A stretch of 64,000 nt of DNA from an uncultured Acidobacteriota bacterium (lineage in GTDB: Bacteria; Acidobacteriota; Terriglobia; Terriglobales; Acidobacteriaceae): contig CAILAZ010000348.1 in the NCBI GenBank assembly GCA_903832295.1, forward strand, positions 17,137-81,136, written 5' to 3'. The number at the start of each line of letters is the position of its first letter. The first letter of the stretch is position 1. Below are positions 1-9,464 of the stretch, piece by piece. A program made the position numbers and the translations under genes. Below the pieces are notes generated by a model that did not search any database, was not told the DNA's origin, and saw only the letters and a program-made list of their open reading frames with translations.

Positions 1-2
1 GA

Positions 3-107
3 CGCCGCCTGCGCACCAGCCTCCGATTCCGTCGCAATCAGCGAATTGCATCGGGGGTGGCACTGATGGGGCTGAGCGCCTTTGTTGCATTCGGGGATGC
101 GAAGTAG
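3..107 (+). CDS. C-terminal fragment of a membrane protein, possibly LysE/RhtB-type exporter (truncated by window start)
   Basis: Open frame ending TAG at 105-107: RRLRTSLRFRRNQRIASGVALMGLSAFVAFGDAK; resembles the last helix of LysE/RhtB proteins. Confidence 0.4.
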   Translation, partial: RRLRTSLRFRRNQRIASGVALMGLSAFVAFGDAK

Positions 108-136
108 GCTGGCAAGCTTCCGGTTACGATTCGGAG

Positions 137-1027
137 TTGTCCGACAATAAGGAGCCGCTCAACATGACACAGCGCATCTCTGCGACCATTTGCAGGTTCG
201 TCTGCCTGGCATCGCTGATGCTGATGGCATTGCCGGCGTGGTCAGAGCAGAACCAGATAGAAAACGAACTTCGCCCACTGCTTCAAAACAAGGTCGTCGT
301 GCTCCAGAACTTCTATGTGGGTTCGAAGTTGAGGTATGGCCCGGACGGCAGCCTGCTGGAGAACTCGGGCAGGGGCTACTGGTCCTCGGATGGCTTGATT
401 GAGATTTCAACTCTCAAGGTGGATAAGAGCCATACGCTGGTGGTGAAAGGGCTCCGGGTTGTAGGCAAGTTTGATAAAGACAGCGGACGTATCGTACATG
501 TCAGAACCAAGGTTCCCGTCACACTGCTGATCTCGCTTGATCCCTCCTGGCAGGATTCGGCGCAAGTGCAAAATCTGCTGGGCAAGGTGATTGCTACGGA
601 CGTCTATGCAACGCTTGCTGGAGTGCTTCCGGAGTATTGGAAGTGCTGGCTGTTTGGAAAGATAAAGGGAGACAAGGAGCACGGGTGGAAGTGCTCGATG
701 CCGGAGTCGCAGACGATCAAGAGCGGGGACCTCGCCAAGGCTTACAAGGTGGGAGGTGGAGTTACGCCACCGCAGATTCTGGTTCGAAGCAATCCGCACT
801 TCACGGAGATTGCGAAGAAAGAGAATATTCAGGGGACTACGGTTCTGTTGTTGCTGGTGGATGAGTTTGGGAGCCCGCACTGCAAGGGAATCGATCGCCC
901 GCTGGGCGCGGGCCTGGACGATCTTGCAATCGAAGGCCTGAAGGACTGGCATTTTTATCCCGCGACGCTTAATGGAAAACCTGTCGCCGTCTATGTGGAC
1001 ATGGAAGTGAACTTCCGGCTGTATTGA
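137..1027 (+). CDS. Secreted protein with TonB C-terminal-like domain
   Basis: Signal peptide-like N-terminus after internal Met (MTQRISATICRFVCLASLMLMALPAWS); C-term '...LLLLVDEFGSPHCKGIDRPLGAGLDDLAIEGLKDWHFYPATLNGKPVAVYVDMEVNFRLY' is TonB_C-like. Actual start may be about 164. Confidence 0.7.
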   Translation: MSDNKEPLNMTQRISATICRFVCLASLMLMALPAWSEQNQIENELRPLLQNKVVVLQNFYVGSKLRYGPDGSLLENSGRGYWSSDGLIEISTLKVDKSHTLVVKGLRVVGKFDKDSGRIVHVRTKVPVTLLISLDPSWQDSAQVQNLLGKVIATDVYATLAGVLPEYWKCWLFGKIKGDKEHGWKCSMPESQTIKSGDLAKAYKVGGGVTPPQILVRSNPHFTEIAKKENIQGTTVLLLLVDEFGSPHCKGIDRPLGAGLDDLAIEGLKDWHFYPATLNGKPVAVYVDMEVNFRLY

Positions 1028-1884
1028 TCCGCTTGAAGAGCGGAAGAAGGATCGTGCAGTCGCCCGTCGAAGTAGATGAGGGTCAGGCCGATGGTGGCAA
1101 CGGGGGCGGCGAGGGCGGTGGCCAGAAACGTTGCGATGGCGGTGGAGAGTTGGAATGCGGCTGGCCGGGTGTGGAGCAGCAGCGAGGGAGCGGCGAAAAC
1201 GAAGGCGAGAAGGCCGCAGAGGATGAGGAAGACAGCGTAGAGGGCAGCGATGCGGGCTCGGGCCGGCGCGGCGAAGAGTGCACTGCGGCGAAGAGCAGAG
1301 TTTGTGGGAAGGTCTTCCACGATGCACGCCTGAACCGCCACGGCATAACGAATGTAGATGGCGATAAAGACGAGGACGGCGGCGAAGAAGGAGATTCCTC
1401 CGCAGGCATAGCCGATTGCACCCGCTTCCATGCGGGAGTTGTAGCCAAGAGCGGCGGCCAGAGCCAGCGCGACGATGCCAAGGATCATGAAGAGAATTCC
1501 GCTGAAAAATGCGCGGAAGAAGACGGAGAGGACGATGCGCACGATTCTCCAGGGGCGGACGCGAAAAACGCGGCAGGGAGAGAGCGGCAGAGCTTCTTGG
1601 CGGAGGATGGATGCGATTGGGTTTACGGTGGCGACCGAGGAGATGGCGATTCCGGCGAAGAGCATGAGGGCGGTGGCAATGGCTATGGCTGATTCGATGG
1701 CGTGGATGGGGGAGGCGGATGGCACGCGGGCAGGGGAGAACGTGAGGCCGAGGTAGAGCAAGCGAACAGCAAAGGCGAAGGCGGGGCCGAGGATGGAGAG
1801 CCGCAAAAACAGCTTGAAGTGGCCCCGGTAGATACGAAAGGTTCTGCGGAAGAGATCGAGAGAAGAGAGCAGAGGCTCGGACAT
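991..1884 (-). CDS. Multi-pass membrane protein of unknown function
   Basis: Minus-strand ORF trimmed to MSEPLLSSLDLFRRTFRIYRGHFKLFLRL; several hydrophobic segments. Confidence 0.7.
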   Translation of the reverse strand: MSEPLLSSLDLFRRTFRIYRGHFKLFLRLSILGPAFAFAVRLLYLGLTFSPARVPSASPIHAIESAIAIATALMLFAGIAISSVATVNPIASILRQEALPLSPCRVFRVRPWRIVRIVLSVFFRAFFSGILFMILGIVALALAAALGYNSRMEAGAIGYACGGISFFAAVLVFIAIYIRYAVAVQACIVEDLPTNSALRRSALFAAPARARIAALYAVFLILCGLLAFVFAAPSLLLHTRPAAFQLSTAIATFLATALAAPVATIGLTLIYFDGRLHDPSSALQADQYSRKFTSMST

Positions 1885-2112
1885 AGGAGCCTCTATCTTT
1901 TTGCAGAGCGGGGGCAAAGGCAAGGGGAAAGTCGAGCAGGGTATCCGCGAGAGACGTATTTCGGTGGCACCTGGCGGGTTCGGTGTGCTTGTCGCGGCAA
2001 GGCAGGCTGGAACGGTTCTCCCACGGGAAATCTCCCACGGGAAAGTGAGTAGCTGGAGGCAACTCAGCCGGGCAGCGTGAGCTCTCACGTCCTGCACCAC
2101 AAAGGGGGTTTC

Positions 2113-2442
2113 ATGCGTTGTCTGCTCAAAGTCTCGATGCCCACGGAGGTCACCAACCAGCATGTGATCGACGGCAGCTTAGGAGAGACCATCGAATCGA
2201 TCCTCAGCGAGATCAAGCCGGAAGCCGCCTACTTTGCGGAAGAACACGGCATCCGCACCGGTTACATCTTCTGCGACCTCAAGGAGGAGTCTGACATTCC
2301 GGCGATCGCCGAGCCGTGGTTCCTCGCTTTTCACGCCCAGGTGGAATTTCGCCCAGCGATGAACGTGGCCGACCTGAAGAAAGCAGCACCCTCCTTCGAA
2401 AAGGTGGCCAAGAAATACAGCCGGATGAAGAAGGCGGCCTGA
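2113..2442 (+). CDS. Conserved hypothetical protein (DUF3303-like)
   Basis: MRCLLKVSMPTEVTNQHVIDGSLGETIESILSEIKPEAAYFAEEHGIRTGYIFCDLKEESD... Confidence 0.7.
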   Translation: MRCLLKVSMPTEVTNQHVIDGSLGETIESILSEIKPEAAYFAEEHGIRTGYIFCDLKEESDIPAIAEPWFLAFHAQVEFRPAMNVADLKKAAPSFEKVAKKYSRMKKAA

Positions 2443-2558
2443 AGAGCGTACGCAGGAATCCGCTCCGGAAGTGCAGGCGAGAACCGGCCGGGGCGGGGAC
2501 GATCACTTCGTGTGGGATGACCCATAACAAGAAGAGGAAAGCGGGCAGGAGATCGAAC

Positions 2559-3227
2559 TCACGCGCGCGTGAGTTCGGCGATGAGGGCTGCCTGGGCGGG
2601 GTAGGCGCGGGAGAGCAGGGCGCGTGAGCCGCTCTCGTAGTCGGCGTACTCGAAGCCGGGGCTGACGGTGCATCCGAGGAGGGCGAAGCTGCCTCCGGGA
2701 GCGAGGCGGGAGCCTTGCCAGATGCCTTGTGGGACGACGAGTTGAGGCGTCATGCCGCCGGCGATGTCTGTGCCGATGAGGCACTGGCGGGAGGAACCGT
2801 CGGGGAGAAGCTGGAGCATTTCGACGGGATCGCCGAGGTAGAAGTGAAAGATTTCGTCGGAGGCGACGCGATGGAGTTCGGAGAAGGTTCCGGGCTCGAG
2901 CAGGTAGTAGATGGCGGTGCAGGCGTGGCGTGGTCCGACGTATCCGGCGGGGAGCGCGCTGGGGGCGAGCACGGTGGGGGAGCGATAGGTTTCCGAATAG
3001 AAGCCGCCCTCAAAGGAGAGCGGGACGAGGTGGAGGAGGGCTTTGAGGTTTTCGGCGGTGAGGGCAGGCGAGTTCAAGGGCGGGCTCCGAAGCAGCTTGC
3101 GGTGCTTTGTGGATGGTGAAGGGAGCGGCGGGGCGATGTCAACCACACCGACGGGTGGACGGCAGCGAGGTGCATACGTCACAGCCGGGCGGGGGAGGGC
3201 GGGAGTAGTCTGCGAAGAGGAGGGCAA
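2559..3227 (-). CDS. Cupin domain protein (DUF985/Cupin_5 family)
   Basis: FEGGFYSETYRS...AIYYLLEPGTFSELHRVASDEIFHFYLGDPVEMLQLLPDG; actual start may be internal. Confidence 0.8.
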   Translation of the reverse strand: MPSSSQTTPALPRPAVTYAPRCRPPVGVVDIAPPLPSPSTKHRKLLRSPPLNSPALTAENLKALLHLVPLSFEGGFYSETYRSPTVLAPSALPAGYVGPRHACTAIYYLLEPGTFSELHRVASDEIFHFYLGDPVEMLQLLPDGSSRQCLIGTDIAGGMTPQLVVPQGIWQGSRLAPGGSFALLGCTVSPGFEYADYESGSRALLSRAYPAQAALIAELTRA

Positions 3228-3229
3228 TC

Positions 3230-3790
3230 ATGAGCACTGCTGCTGCACCATCATCCCAGACTTTGAAGAACCTGTTGGCGGCCTATGAAGGCGAGAGCAA
3301 CGCGAGCGTGAAATACACGGCATTTGCAATTCGGGCAGAGGTGGAAGGGTACTTCCGCGCCGCGGGACTTTTTCGTGCGGCAGCGCGGGCGGAGCAGATT
3401 CACGCGGCGCACCATGCGCGGGTAATTGCGAAGCTGGGAGGCGTTGCGACGGCGGTGATCCATGCGCCGGAGGTGAAGAGCACGAGTGAGAACCTGGCAG
3501 CGGCCAAGGCGGGAGAGGAATACGAGCGCGACGTGATGTATCCGGAGTTCCTGAAGGAGGCCGAGGCGAGCGGACAGAAGGAAGCAGTGCGCAGCTTCAG
3601 CTTCGCGATGGCGGCCGAGGCGTGCCATGCCGAGCTATACGGCGGAGCGCTGGCCAACCTGGAGGCACAGAAGGTGAAGACCACGTTCTATGTGTGCCTG
3701 ATCTGCGGCGAGGTTACGGACAAGCTGGAAGAGACGGAGAAGTGCAGGATCTGCAACGCTCCGCGAGAGAAGTTCGATACGATCCGGTAG
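3230..3790 (+). CDS. Rubrerythrin family protein
   Basis: Ferritin-like helices plus C-terminal rubredoxin-like YVCLICGEVTDKLEETEKCRICNAPREKF. Confidence 0.9.
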   Translation: MSTAAAPSSQTLKNLLAAYEGESNASVKYTAFAIRAEVEGYFRAAGLFRAAARAEQIHAAHHARVIAKLGGVATAVIHAPEVKSTSENLAAAKAGEEYERDVMYPEFLKEAEASGQKEAVRSFSFAMAAEACHAELYGGALANLEAQKVKTTFYVCLICGEVTDKLEETEKCRICNAPREKFDTIR

Positions 3791-3805
3791 TTGGTGAGTG
3801 GTTGG

Positions 3806-3837
3806 CTGCCGCATCTCTGACGGGATGCGGCAGTTTT
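3806..3837 (+). terminator. Intrinsic terminator after rubrerythrin gene
   Basis: CTGCCGCATC-tctgacgg-GATGCGGCAG followed by TTTT. Confidence 0.8.
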
Positions 3838-3999
3838 GCGTCTGGCTGCGAGGACAATCCGAGGGGCGGGGCAACCCGGGAGTAGGGGCGGTGCTCTGAT
3901 TAGGCGGCAACGGGGTTGCAGGGCTGGCTGCGAGTGACTCCGCCAAACGTCTTTTCAGAGCGCGACCGGTATCAAACCTCAACCAAAGCGGAGAGTCCT

Positions 4000-4473
4000 A
4001 TGAAAGCAGTTACCGCAACCCTGGCGGCAGTTGTGCTGATGGCAGGCATGAGCCTGGCACAGCAGTCGGCAATGGCGTCAAAACCCGAGATGCGCACGGG
4101 CTCAGCCAACGTGGAGCAGAGCCTGAAGGACATGGAAAACCAGTGGGCACAGGCATCGCTGAGGAGCGACGGCGATGCGCTGGGTCCGATGCTGGCGGAC
4201 GATTTTGTAAACATCAACTCAGATGGAACAGTTTCCACCAAGAGCGAGACGATGGAGCGGACGAAGAAGTCCAAGTGGGAGACGAGCGCGCTGAGCGAGT
4301 TGCAGGTAAACGCGCACGGCGACTCGGCGGTGGTGACAGGGATATGGACCGGCAAGGGCACAGACAGCACGGGGAAGGCCGTGGATGCCCGTGAGCGCTG
4401 GGCGGATACCTGGGTGAAGAAGGACGGCAAGTGGCAGTGCGTGGCATCCGCCGCGGCACCGCTGGCGAAGTAA
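4000..4473 (+). CDS. Secreted SnoaL/NTF2-like (DUF4440) protein
   Basis: Signal peptide MKAVTATLAAVVLMAGMSLAQQ; WAQASLRSDGDALGPMLADDFVNINSDGTVSTKSE... Confidence 0.8.
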   Translation: MKAVTATLAAVVLMAGMSLAQQSAMASKPEMRTGSANVEQSLKDMENQWAQASLRSDGDALGPMLADDFVNINSDGTVSTKSETMERTKKSKWETSALSELQVNAHGDSAVVTGIWTGKGTDSTGKAVDARERWADTWVKKDGKWQCVASAAAPLAK

Positions 4474-4489
4474 CTCGAATCGAGCGAGG

Positions 4490-4531
4490 AAAGGAGTCCC
4501 ACATCCGGATGAATGTGGGACTCCTTTCTTT
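4490..4531. terminator. Bidirectional intrinsic terminator
   Basis: Perfect 15-bp stem AAAGGAGTCCCACAT-ccggatga-ATGTGGGACTCCTTT between convergent genes. Confidence 0.85.
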
Positions 4532-4543
4532 GCCTGCGTGGGG

Positions 4544-5686
4544 TTACTCGAGGACGCGGATGTTGTGCTTTTCGCAGATTTCCTTGAGGACCTTCGGCCA
4601 GACGCTGACGGTGACTTCTCCGAGGTGTGCCTTGCGGAGAAGGAGCATGAGGGTGCGGCCCTGGCCGATGCCTCCACCGATGGAGAGAGGGATTTTCCCG
4701 TCGATGATTCCCTGGTGATAGGGGAACTTGAGGAAATCCATCTGGTTGGAGATGGTGAGTTGCTGCTTCAAGGTTTCCGCGTTGACGCGAATTCCCATGG
4801 AGGAGAGCTCGTGCCGGCGCCGGGTGACGGGATTCCAGACGAGGATGTCGCCATTGAGGCCATGGGCTTGCCCGCCGCTGGGCATGGTGGTGGGAGTGAC
4901 CCAGTCGTCATAGTCGGCAGCGCGCATCTCGTGAGGATATCCGTCCTTGAGAGGCCAGCCGATTCCGATGATAAAGACGGCGGGGTGCTTTTGAAGGATG
5001 AGAGTCTCGCGGCGCTTGCGCGGTTCGTCGGGGTAGATGTCCAGCAATTCCTCGGCGTGGAGGAATTTGATCTCCTCGGGGAGGTTCGGATATCCGGTGC
5101 GGGCGAGTTCAGGGAAAAGATGCTGAGCGAATCGCTCGGCGCCGACGATGACCTTCCAGATGCCGCGGACGACAGCCTTGAGGAAATCGAGGTTGCGATC
5201 TTCGGGACGGATTACGCGCTCCCAATCCCATTGATCGACATAGCAGCTATGGTCGTGGTCGAGGAAGTAGTCCTTGCGAACGGCGCGCATGTCCGTGCAG
5301 ATGCCCTCGCCGACGCGGCAATCAAACTGCTTGAGCGCCATCCTCTTCCATTTGGTTGCGGCTTGCACGATCTGGGCGTTGATGGGATGTTGATCGCGAT
5401 CATTGGAGATGTGGAACTGGATGGGAGTGCGGGAGCCATCGCGATCAAGAAAATCATTGACGCCACTCTCGCGATCGACGACGAGCGGCACGGTTGCCAT
5501 GATGAGATTGAGTTCGCGGCAGAGGTTGTCCTCGATGTAGTTCTTGACGGCGAAGATGGCCTTCTGGGTGTCGCGAGGAGAGAGAGAGGAAATGTAGTCG
5601 GTGGGCAGTATGCGCTCGATGTCGGTGTAATTACCGATGCCGGGTCCGGCAAGGTCCGCACGCTTGTCCGCTAATGTGGTTGCCAT
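4544..5686 (-). CDS. asnA: Aspartate--ammonia ligase
   Basis: MATTLADKRADLAG...LNLIMATVPLVVDRESGVNDFLDRDGSRTPIQFHI...QWDWE; whole-length AsnA signature. Confidence 0.93.
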   Translation of the reverse strand: MATTLADKRADLAGPGIGNYTDIERILPTDYISSLSPRDTQKAIFAVKNYIEDNLCRELNLIMATVPLVVDRESGVNDFLDRDGSRTPIQFHISNDRDQHPINAQIVQAATKWKRMALKQFDCRVGEGICTDMRAVRKDYFLDHDHSCYVDQWDWERVIRPEDRNLDFLKAVVRGIWKVIVGAERFAQHLFPELARTGYPNLPEEIKFLHAEELLDIYPDEPRKRRETLILQKHPAVFIIGIGWPLKDGYPHEMRAADYDDWVTPTTMPSGGQAHGLNGDILVWNPVTRRRHELSSMGIRVNAETLKQQLTISNQMDFLKFPYHQGIIDGKIPLSIGGGIGQGRTLMLLLRKAHLGEVTVSVWPKVLKEICEKHNIRVLE

Positions 5687-5864
5687 AGACAGTCTCCTTG
5701 GTTGAACTGAGCCCGCGGGACGTTGGAACAACAATCGACGGAACAGCACGAATTGTTGGCAACAAGAGAGCACGGAGAATAGGGGCTCGTCTGTAACGGC
5801 GGTCACGGGGGCGTGTGTCAGGGAGAGATGCCCCGCGCCGGGCAGGCGCGGGGGTTGCGGGAGG

Positions 5865-7331
5865 CTATTTCAACTTTTCGGCGAGCAGTTCATTGAGGAC
5901 GGCGGGGTTGGCCTTGCCCTTGGAGGCCTTCATGATTTGGCCGACGAAGAAGCCGATCATGGTGGTTTTTCCGGCGCGGTACTGCTCGACCTGTTTGGGG
6001 CTGGCGGCCAGGACTTCGTCGATCATCTTTTCGATTTCGGCGGTGTCGGTGATCTGCTGCGGCTTTTCGCGCTCGTAGATAACGGGGAAGTCCACGTTCT
6101 GGGCGAAGGCGTGGTCGTAGAGTTCCTTGAGAATCTTGGAGCTGATGGTGCCGTCTTCGAGGAGGTCGGCGGAGAGACGGGCTCCGGCGATGGTGATGGG
6201 TGAGTCTTCGAGTTCGAGGTTGGCGGCTTTGAGGCGTCCCTGGAGTTCGCTGATAACGAGGTTGGCGAGGCGCTTGGGAGACTTGGCCTTTTTGGCCTCG
6301 GTCTCAAAGAGGTCGGCGCGGGCCTGGGTGGCGGTGAGGGTGGCGGCATCGCCTTCGCTGAGTCCGTACTCGGCGATGAGGCGGCGGCGCTTGGCCTCGG
6401 GGAGTTCGGGCAGGGTGGCGCGGATGGCCGCCTGCGTGGGCTGATCGACGATGAGGGGGAGCAGGTCAGGCTCGGGGAAGTAGCGGTAGTCGTGCGCCTT
6501 TTCCTTGGAGCGCATGGTGTAGGTGCGGCCCTCTCCGGGGTTGTAGAGGCGGGTCTCCTGGACGATGGCGCCGCCGGATTCGGCGAGCTCGATCTGGCGC
6601 TCGATCTCGTATTCGAGAGCCTGCTTGACGAAGCGGAAGGAGTTCACGTTTTTGACCTCGACCTTGGTGCCGAGGGTCTTCTGTCCGCGGGGACGGATGG
6701 AGACGTTGGCATCGCAGCGGAGGGAGCCCTCTTCCATGTTGCAGTCACTGACGCCGGTGTAGAGGATGATCTCCTTGAGGCGGGTGAGGTACTGGTAGGC
6801 CTCGTCGGGAGTGCTGATTTCGGGCTCGGAGACGATTTCGGCGAGGGGCGTGCCGGTACGGTTGAGGTCCACGTAGGTTTTTGTGGCGGAGTCAGCAAAG
6901 CCCTCATGCATGGACTTGCCGGCGTCTTCTTCCATGTGGAGGCGGGTGATGCCGATGCGCTTGGTTGCGCCGTCTGCGGTAGTGACCTCGATGTATCCGC
7001 GCTCGGCCAGGGGCTTGTCAAACTGGCTGATCTGGTAGCCCTTGGGAAGGTCGGGGTAGAAGTAATTCTTGCGGGCGAAGATGGAGGTTTCGTTGACCTC
7101 GAGGTTCAAGGCCTGCGAGGCCTTGACGGCGAATTCGACGGCCTGACGGTTGAGCACGGGGAGCGCGCCGGGCATGCCGAGACAGACAGGGCAGACGTTG
7201 GTGTTGGGCTCAGAGCCGAAGACGTTGGGGCAGCCGCAGAAGATCTTGGTGCGGGTGAGCAACTGCACGTGAACTTCGAGACCGATGACAGCCTCGTACT
7301 TTGTCTGAACGTCTGATGCAGCGGTGGCCAT
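5865..7331 (-). CDS. gatB: Asp-tRNA(Asn)/Glu-tRNA(Gln) amidotransferase subunit B
   Basis: YEAVIGLEVHVQLLTRTKIFCGCPN...FGSEPNTNVCPVCLGMPGALPVLN. Confidence 0.97.
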   Translation of the reverse strand: MATAASDVQTKYEAVIGLEVHVQLLTRTKIFCGCPNVFGSEPNTNVCPVCLGMPGALPVLNRQAVEFAVKASQALNLEVNETSIFARKNYFYPDLPKGYQISQFDKPLAERGYIEVTTADGATKRIGITRLHMEEDAGKSMHEGFADSATKTYVDLNRTGTPLAEIVSEPEISTPDEAYQYLTRLKEIILYTGVSDCNMEEGSLRCDANVSIRPRGQKTLGTKVEVKNVNSFRFVKQALEYEIERQIELAESGGAIVQETRLYNPGEGRTYTMRSKEKAHDYRYFPEPDLLPLIVDQPTQAAIRATLPELPEAKRRRLIAEYGLSEGDAATLTATQARADLFETEAKKAKSPKRLANLVISELQGRLKAANLELEDSPITIAGARLSADLLEDGTISSKILKELYDHAFAQNVDFPVIYEREKPQQITDTAEIEKMIDEVLAASPKQVEQYRAGKTTMIGFFVGQIMKASKGKANPAVLNELLAEKLK

Positions 7332-7413
7332 GGGAAATTATAACGTCGGCTGCGGCCGGGGGGAAACGCGGGCGGAGCGTAGGATGAGAACAGGCAGGAC
7401 AGGAGAGCCAAAG

Positions 7414-7785
7414 ATGAAGGTTGCAGTTGCCACGGTGGACGGCGAGACGGTTTCGCAGCATTTTGGACAGAGCACGGGATTCCTCGTGTTCGAGGTGGAA
7501 GACAAGAAGATCGTCAGCCGGAAATTGCAGACCCCGAGCGACACTCCACACAATGAAGGCGTGTGCCACGGGCATGGCGCGAGCCTGGTTGCAATGCTGG
7601 GCGGCTGCGAAGTCCTGATCTGCGGCGGAATGGGCGGCGGGGCAGCGGCGGCGATGAAGAGCGCGGGAATTGCAGCAGTGCTGCTTCCGGGCATTCTTCC
7701 GGCAGAGGAGGCGGTAAGGAGCTTTCTGGCAGGGAAGGGCGAAAAGTCAGAGGCCGGCTTTTGCCAGTGCGGCCATAATCACTAG
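7414..7785 (+). CDS. Dinitrogenase iron-molybdenum cofactor biosynthesis (NifX/NifB-like) family protein
   Basis: MKVAVATVDGETVSQHFGQSTGFLVFEVEDKKI...; C-terminal CQCGHNH tail. Confidence 0.85.
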   Translation: MKVAVATVDGETVSQHFGQSTGFLVFEVEDKKIVSRKLQTPSDTPHNEGVCHGHGASLVAMLGGCEVLICGGMGGGAAAAMKSAGIAAVLLPGILPAEEAVRSFLAGKGEKSEAGFCQCGHNH

Positions 7786-7808
7786 AGAGATTTTGAAGGT
7801 TTCATCGC

Positions 7809-7834
7809 GGCGCGACCCAACACTGGGTTGCGCC
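7809..7834. terminator. Bidirectional hairpin terminator
   Basis: GGCGCGACCCA-acac-TGGGTTGCGCC between convergent genes. Confidence 0.65.
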
Positions 7835-7842
7835 GTTTCCGT

Positions 7843-9396
7843 TCAGGGAGTTGTGGTGGTTGTGGTGACAGGAACGACGGGCGGCAGGGTGGCGGTAACG
7901 CGCTGCGCGACCATGGTGTAGGTGCTTCCCTTGAGGAAGAGCAGGCCGCGAACCTTGACGTAGGGGAGCGATCCGGCGGGGGCTCCGGTGATGGTGCTGG
8001 TGAGGCTGCCATCGACGGTGACGGACGCGGGGACGACCACGGAGATGGTGGGAACGAAACCGGTGGGCTCGACGGGGAGCAGGGTGTACTGGGCGAAGAC
8101 GGTGGCGGGGTCAAGGGTGAGCAGGAAGCGGGTAACGCCATTGACGTCGGTGACGACCTTGCTGACGGTGCCCTCTTCGTTCTGCTTGCGCAGGGTGACC
8201 TGGGCGGCATTCATGGCGGCGACGGTGATGAGGCTGCCGGGGATGGCTCCGATGTCATTGCCGGTGGTGAGGAGCGGGATGCTGGCAGAGGCTTCCACGT
8301 ATTGCGCGGGGAAGAAAGTGGAAGCGGAGAAGGCGGGGGTGAAGCCGAGATTAAGCTGATCCATGCCGTCCCAATCGATGGCGAAAGTTGCGGCGGGGAA
8401 GTCGAAATTGACGTTGATCCCGGTGCCGATGAAGGTGGGCGAGACGCCAGCGCCGGTTCCCTCCTGCATGGCGAGGGTGAACTGGTAGGGCTGAATGCCG
8501 CCGCGGAACGAATTGATGGTTCCGGCCATGGCGTAGGCGACGTTGGAGGTGTTGATGGCCTCGATGCGGGTGCAAGTGACGGAGGAGTCGCGCTGGGCGG
8601 CCATATCAACGCGGACGAGCGAGCCCTTGGCGAGTCCGGAGGAGGCAGCGTAGTTGACGGTGGTGGTGGCGCCGGTGATGTTGCAGCTCTGGGCGGATTG
8701 GGAGACGTTGGTGCTGAGCGCGAGGACGCTGCTGCTGTAGGAGCTGACGGTGCCAAGCACGCCTTCGATGGTTCCGGTGCCGAGGGTGGGTGAGGAGGCG
8801 GCGATGGGGAGCGCGGTGGCAGTGAAGGTGGGAGTGAGGGTGAGGGTTCCGGCGACGGGATCGAGGACGACGGATTTTTCAAGGTTGAAGTCGAGATTGA
8901 TGACCAGGGGGGTGGTGTCCACGGTAAGGAGCGAGGCGAAGTCGATCGAGGCGGAGCCGGTGATGGCGGGGAACTCCTTGGTGACGGTGGCCCCGGTGGA
9001 GTCGATGTAGGTGATGAGGGGATCGGTGACGGAGACGGTGATGCTCTTGTAGGAATTCTGCGAGAGGCCAGTGGCGGCTAGGAAGGCGGAGCTTCCGGCG
9101 AGGTGGGTGAGCTCGATAGTGGAGGTGGAGGAGTAGAGAGTTGAGTCGCTTCCCGAGCGGGGCGTGATCTGCACCTGGGCGATATTGGCGTAGAAGCTGA
9201 CCAGACTGTTGGCGGATGTGTCATCGGTGAGGGTGAGCAGGATGGGTGTGGTGGTGGGTGAGCCGGGGGAGGTGGGCGGCTGCTCGATGGGGGTGCCGCT
9301 GGAGGTGCTCTTCACGCCGCAACCGGTCCACGGAAGCAAGCAAAGCAACACTGCCATGGCAGAAAACACACGCACACAGACGCGGACTGAAAACAC
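7843..9396 (-). CDS. Lipoprotein with DUF4382/DUF5666-like regions
   Basis: Lipobox-like N-term (VLLCLLPWTGCGVKSTSS); LTDDTSANSLVSFYANIAQVQITP; repeated beta-rich segments. Confidence 0.75.
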   Translation of the reverse strand: MFSVRVCVRVFSAMAVLLCLLPWTGCGVKSTSSGTPIEQPPTSPGSPTTTPILLTLTDDTSANSLVSFYANIAQVQITPRSGSDSTLYSSTSTIELTHLAGSSAFLAATGLSQNSYKSITVSVTDPLITYIDSTGATVTKEFPAITGSASIDFASLLTVDTTPLVINLDFNLEKSVVLDPVAGTLTLTPTFTATALPIAASSPTLGTGTIEGVLGTVSSYSSSVLALSTNVSQSAQSCNITGATTTVNYAASSGLAKGSLVRVDMAAQRDSSVTCTRIEAINTSNVAYAMAGTINSFRGGIQPYQFTLAMQEGTGAGVSPTFIGTGINVNFDFPAATFAIDWDGMDQLNLGFTPAFSASTFFPAQYVEASASIPLLTTGNDIGAIPGSLITVAAMNAAQVTLRKQNEEGTVSKVVTDVNGVTRFLLTLDPATVFAQYTLLPVEPTGFVPTISVVVPASVTVDGSLTSTITGAPAGSLPYVKVRGLLFLKGSTYTMVAQRVTATLPPVVPVTTTTTTP

Positions 9397-9464
9397 TTAC
9401 GCCTCCAAACTCAACACACTTCCTGACTGTGCAGCTATTGTATCGAGCATTCCATGGCATCGAT

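Noticed and set aside
407-2062. 551-aa minus-strand ORF rich in Arg/Pro/His
   Set aside because: Overlaps the TonB-like CDS and membrane protein CDS; composition typical of out-of-frame GC-rich translation
4538-5674. 378-aa + strand ORF antisense to asnA
   Set aside because: Shadow ORF; asnA on the minus strand has whole-length family signatures
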